A stretch of DNA of 64,000 nt from Strigops habroptila. Taxonomy: Eukaryota > Chordata > Aves > Psittaciformes > Psittacidae. The stretch is from NCBI RefSeq assembly GCF_004027225.2, contig NC_046358.1:1048911-1112910 (forward strand), read 5' to 3'. The notes below the pieces were generated by a model. That model made no database searches. It was given only the letters and a program-made list of their open reading frames with translations, and was not told the DNA's origin. A program made the translations under genes and the position numbers. This document shows positions 34,316-64,000 of the stretch, one piece after another. Numbering within the stretch: the stretch's first letter is position 1; the number at the start of each line of letters is the position of its first letter.

Positions 34316-34931
34316 GCACCATGTAATGATACCTCCGAGTGTCACACAGGAAGGAACAGACTCATCAGAAGCCATCAGACTCTGGCATTTTCCATCTCAT
34401 CTTTCTCTGTTATTAACTTTCCTGTAACTCCGGATAGGATTTGTGATGCTGGATTGGATCACTCTGATTCAGGGAGACCCCTCCTGGACTGTGAGCTGAA
34501 CACCATCCTCCTCACCCACCAGTACCAAATGGGAGCAAATAACCAACAGAAGTGACCCCTGAGAGCTGTGAGATGAAACCCACCCCCCCCCTCCTCCCAG
34601 CAGCATGTGGGGCCCCTCAAGCCTGGGCACCATCTTCAGCCACGAGTGACAGCACCTGATTAGCCTGAATTACTAAAGAAACACATTAATAATGAAATTA
34701 TTTTGTTGCAGGTAACAAAGCAAATCACTTCCCAATGCTCACCATGGCTGTGATTAGCCCTGACAGGAGCAGGGCAGGACAACCCTCTGTTAATGCACAG
34801 AGGGTTTGCTCTGATAATGGATGTCCCCACCTGAGCAGAGGACACTCGCCCGTCACCGCTGCTGCCACTCTCTGCCTTCACCTATGGGAACTGACCCAGA
34901 AGCACCAGCCGTGCAGCTGCTTTCACCTCAT

Positions 34932-34937
34932 TTTATT
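34932..34937 (-). terminator. DEAF1: DEAF1 poly(A) signal (AATAAA on the minus strand)
   Basis: TTTATT on the plus strand reads AATAAA on the minus strand, about 520 bases after the DEAF1 stop codon at 35,456. It would give a 3'UTR of roughly 540 bases. Confidence 0.6.
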
Positions 34938-35455
34938 TAACAACATGTTCTTTTGCACTTGGATTCAAGTGCAGAAGCTCCAACGTGTTCCACGTTTGCC
35001 CAGCACAGAGGGAACACAGGAAAATACCCAACCAAAAGTCAGTCCTTCTGCTACACGCTGAGAACTTGTACCGAGCTTTTCAAGGCAATTAAATAAACCA
35101 AATGAAGGTTCTTTTCTTTGTTCAGACCAGAGGTAGGAGGCGCAGGGAGAAGGGGACAGCGGCGGGTCCCACCGCAGCACCCGCTGCAGGCCCAGCTCAC
35201 CAGAGGTGGGTGATGAGGAGGTCGCTGCTGTCCCCGCAGTGGAGGTTCCCCTCGGTGAAGCCAAAGCTCCCAGCACCGGAGGATTTCACAGTCTCTGTTT
35301 TACTCAAAGTCCTGGAGGAGGCTCAGGAGGAAGCAAATGATGTCCCAGTATCAAAACGTCTTTCAAAGCCGGGTCTGTCCGCAGGCAGGGTGCGGGTGGT
35401 GGAGGACACCAGTCAGTGGGTGGCCGATCCAGCGGCCACGCTGAGGTAGCTTTGC

Positions 35456-55970
<20,515 letters not shown>

Positions 55971-56206
55971 CCGAGGCGGGCGGGGGGAACCGAGCCCGGC
56001 CGGGCGGGCCCCAGCACCCGCCGCGCCCCCGGGGCGCCGCTGAGGGTCCCGCGGACGGGAGGGGGCCGTGAGGTGCGGGGGGACCGGTCCTCCGAGGTCA
56101 CTCGAGCGCTTTTCGGCGGCGGGCCGAGCGGGGCCGAGCTCGGCCGAGCGCTTCCGAGCGTGTTCCCCGGGCGGAATCGAGCGCTTCCGAACCGCTTCCG
56201 ATGGTG

Positions 56207-56634
56207 CCCGAAGTGTCCCGAGTCTTTCGAGGCCTCGTCCGAGGGCTAGCGATGGTTCCCGACGAGCGGGGCCCGCGTTTCCTGCCGGCTGGCCAATCCC
56301 AAAGCAGGAGGCAGCCGAGCCCGGCCGAGTCCGTAGGCGCGCGGCCCGAAGCGATACCTGACAGATCGGGTGGGGAACCCGAGCGCGCCCGAACAGGGCC
56401 GAGTCCCCGAGCGGTCCGGCCCAGAGGGTCGAAGAATCCCGAGCTCGTTCCGGTCTTTTCCGATCTTGCCCGAAGGCGGGTGAGGCGGACGCGAGGAAAG
56501 CCGAGCTGTGCCGAGTCCTCTCCGATCGCGCCCGAATTCCCCTTCGCCGGCCCGAACGGAGACGCCCGAACGGGCAGTGCCCGAATCCGCCCGAACGCGA
56601 CCGAACCGGGCCGAGCGCTCCGATCGCACCCGAA
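56207..56634 (-). promoter_or_regulatory. Homotypic cluster of TTCGGG (DEAF1 half-site) in the DEAF1/TMEM80 promoter
   Basis: CCCGAA on the plus strand, which is TTCGGG on the DEAF1 strand, occurs ten times at 56,207, 56,345, 56,388, 56,469, 56,531, 56,551, 56,565, 56,580, 56,590 and 56,629. The opposite orientation (TTCGGG on the plus strand) is not seen here. CCGAG and CCGAT variants fill much of the rest. DEAF1 is known to bind TTCG-containing sites and to act on its own promoter. Confidence 0.65.
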
Positions 56635-56747
56635 GGCAGGAGGGGCGGGGGTAGGGCAGCCAGCTCCGCCCAAGCGCACAGACGAACGGTCGCGGCGCGG
56701 AGCCTGCCGGGACGCTGGAGGACTGGGAGGGGGGGCGGCGCGCCAAA

Positions 56748-62843
<6,096 letters not shown>

Positions 62844-63742
62844 ACCTACAGGTCTTCAACGTGTTATCAACACATTTCTAATATAAAAGATTGGGGTTAT
62901 AGTTCATCTATTTAATACTTTCACATAAAAAAATCCTGTAAAACTTTCCTGTGTTTAAAGTACAGGTTTTTGAGGGGCAGACCTGAGTGACGGGTAACAC
63001 ATCCTGTCCAGCAGCTGGGTTACGTTCTCTGATCTGTCAGCTGATGGGCAAAGGCAAGAGGTGATTCAGCAAAACCTCTTAATGCCCTGGTATTCCTCAG
63101 GGATATCCACACTCACTATTCATTCCCAACACATAACAGCAGCCAGGGCATCATCTGAGCACTGTTGAGATGCTCAGATCACAGCACCTACACCCAGAGT
63201 GACACAGAAATGAATGAGGGCGACACAGCACGGGCTCATTTCTGCCGTACCCGCACCACGTTCGTGTTTGAGGGCACGGTTTCTCTGCTGCTCTCATTTG
63301 TGTTTTCAGACTCCAGTGGTAATTTCCCTGACTTTACTAGGGCAGAACCTGGTTTATCCCTGTGGGAAGGAGTTGAATTGAGTTTTGTGTGCAGCCAGAG
63401 AGCTGAGCTGCAGGGTTTGGGCAGCTGGAGAGACCAAAGGCCTCTGGAGCATGAGGGTATGTTAGTTTAACTAGGATGGCCTTAAGGTGAGCCTAAACAT
63501 TCACCACTCACTCACTTTTCTGTCCTACTTAAAAGTTCCAACAGGAGTATTTCTATTTGATGTTAAATGTGTTTATCCTATTAAATGACTACATTTAAGT
63601 CTTGTCTTTTAAATGCAGAGCTGTGTTGAAGCTCAGAGTTTTTATTGTATCAAACCCCTGTGTTAATGGGAAGTTTGGGGTGTTTGGGGGGGAGTTGTAC
63701 AAGCAGGTTTTATATTTGGAAGTTCTTGTATTTATTTGTTCA

Positions 63743-63752
63743 AATAAATAAA
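63743..63752 (+). terminator. TMEM80: TMEM80 overlapping poly(A) signals
   Basis: Two overlapping AATAAA hexamers (AATAAATAAA) lie 900 bases after the TMEM80 stop, followed by GTTTTGGAT and GTGTTTGAAGTG. This implies a 3'UTR of about 0.92 kb ending near 63,770. Confidence 0.75.
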
Positions 63753-63774
63753 GTTTTGGATCTAAGAAGTGTTT

Positions 63775-64000
63775 GAAGTGCAGAGCATCTTGCTCACATC
63801 CTAGGCTACAGCTACGCTACACAAAGGAGGCTCGGGTGAGCCTCAAGGTGTGCGCAAAACCCCTCAGATCCTGCCGCTGCTCCATGTAGGCCATTCTCCT
63901 GCTCTGGGGAAACGTGCCTGAGGTCTGCCCTTGTTTGCAGTACCCAAGGGCTGAAAATCCAGCAGTGCAGGCCCTGTACAGCCCCAGCCATGCTGCAGGC
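63775..64000. other. Downstream flank of TMEM80
   Basis: No exon is recognised in the last 225 bases. In human the next gene on this side is EPS8L2. Confidence 0.4.

Overview
This window is vertebrate nuclear DNA, almost certainly from a bird. It has spliced genes with GT-AG introns, two CpG-island promoters and many CR1 LINE fragments. The CR1 3' ends have the avian tail with ATTCTATG-like octamers. The encoded secretin is bird-like. The gene order CDHR5(-), SCT(-), DRD4(+), DEAF1(-), TMEM80(+) matches human 11p15.5. Several CR1 copies differ at only about 1-2% of sites by eye, which suggests recent CR1 activity. The exact species cannot be read from the sequence.

Layout. 1-1,619: the 5' end of CDHR5 on the minus strand (signal peptide and start of the first cadherin repeat); the gene continues off the left edge. 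About 5,397-7,917: secretin (SCT), minus strand, with two tandem 105-nt exons that encode a secretin-like peptide and then secretin. 7.9-20.7 kb: a long intergenic stretch with CR1 pieces and a cluster of OTX/CRX-type homeodomain sites before the DRD4 CpG island. 21,076-33,755: DRD4, four coding exons, 376 codons, with a 10.5-kb first intron that holds an AT-rich block and CR1 pieces. 34.1-34.3 kb: a 36-bp minisatellite between the converging DRD4 and DEAF1 3' ends. 35,456-55,970: DEAF1, minus strand, 12 coding exons plus one candidate 66-nt cassette exon. 55.6-57.0 kb: a divergent CpG-island promoter shared by DEAF1 and TMEM80, carrying ten same-orientation copies of TTCGGG, the DEAF1 half-site. 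56,748-62,843: TMEM80, five coding exons including a 17-nt microexon, with its poly(A) signal near 63,745.

The genes do not form a pathway. CDHR5 is a brush-border cadherin, SCT a gut and brain peptide hormone, DRD4 a Gi-coupled dopamine receptor, DEAF1 a SAND/MYND transcription factor and TMEM80 a small four-helix membrane protein linked to the ciliary transition zone. The strongest regulatory idea is that DEAF1 controls its own shared promoter with TMEM80 through the TTCGGG cluster.

Exon boundaries were worked out by eye from splice sites, reading phase and recalled mammalian proteins. No alignment or transcript data were used.
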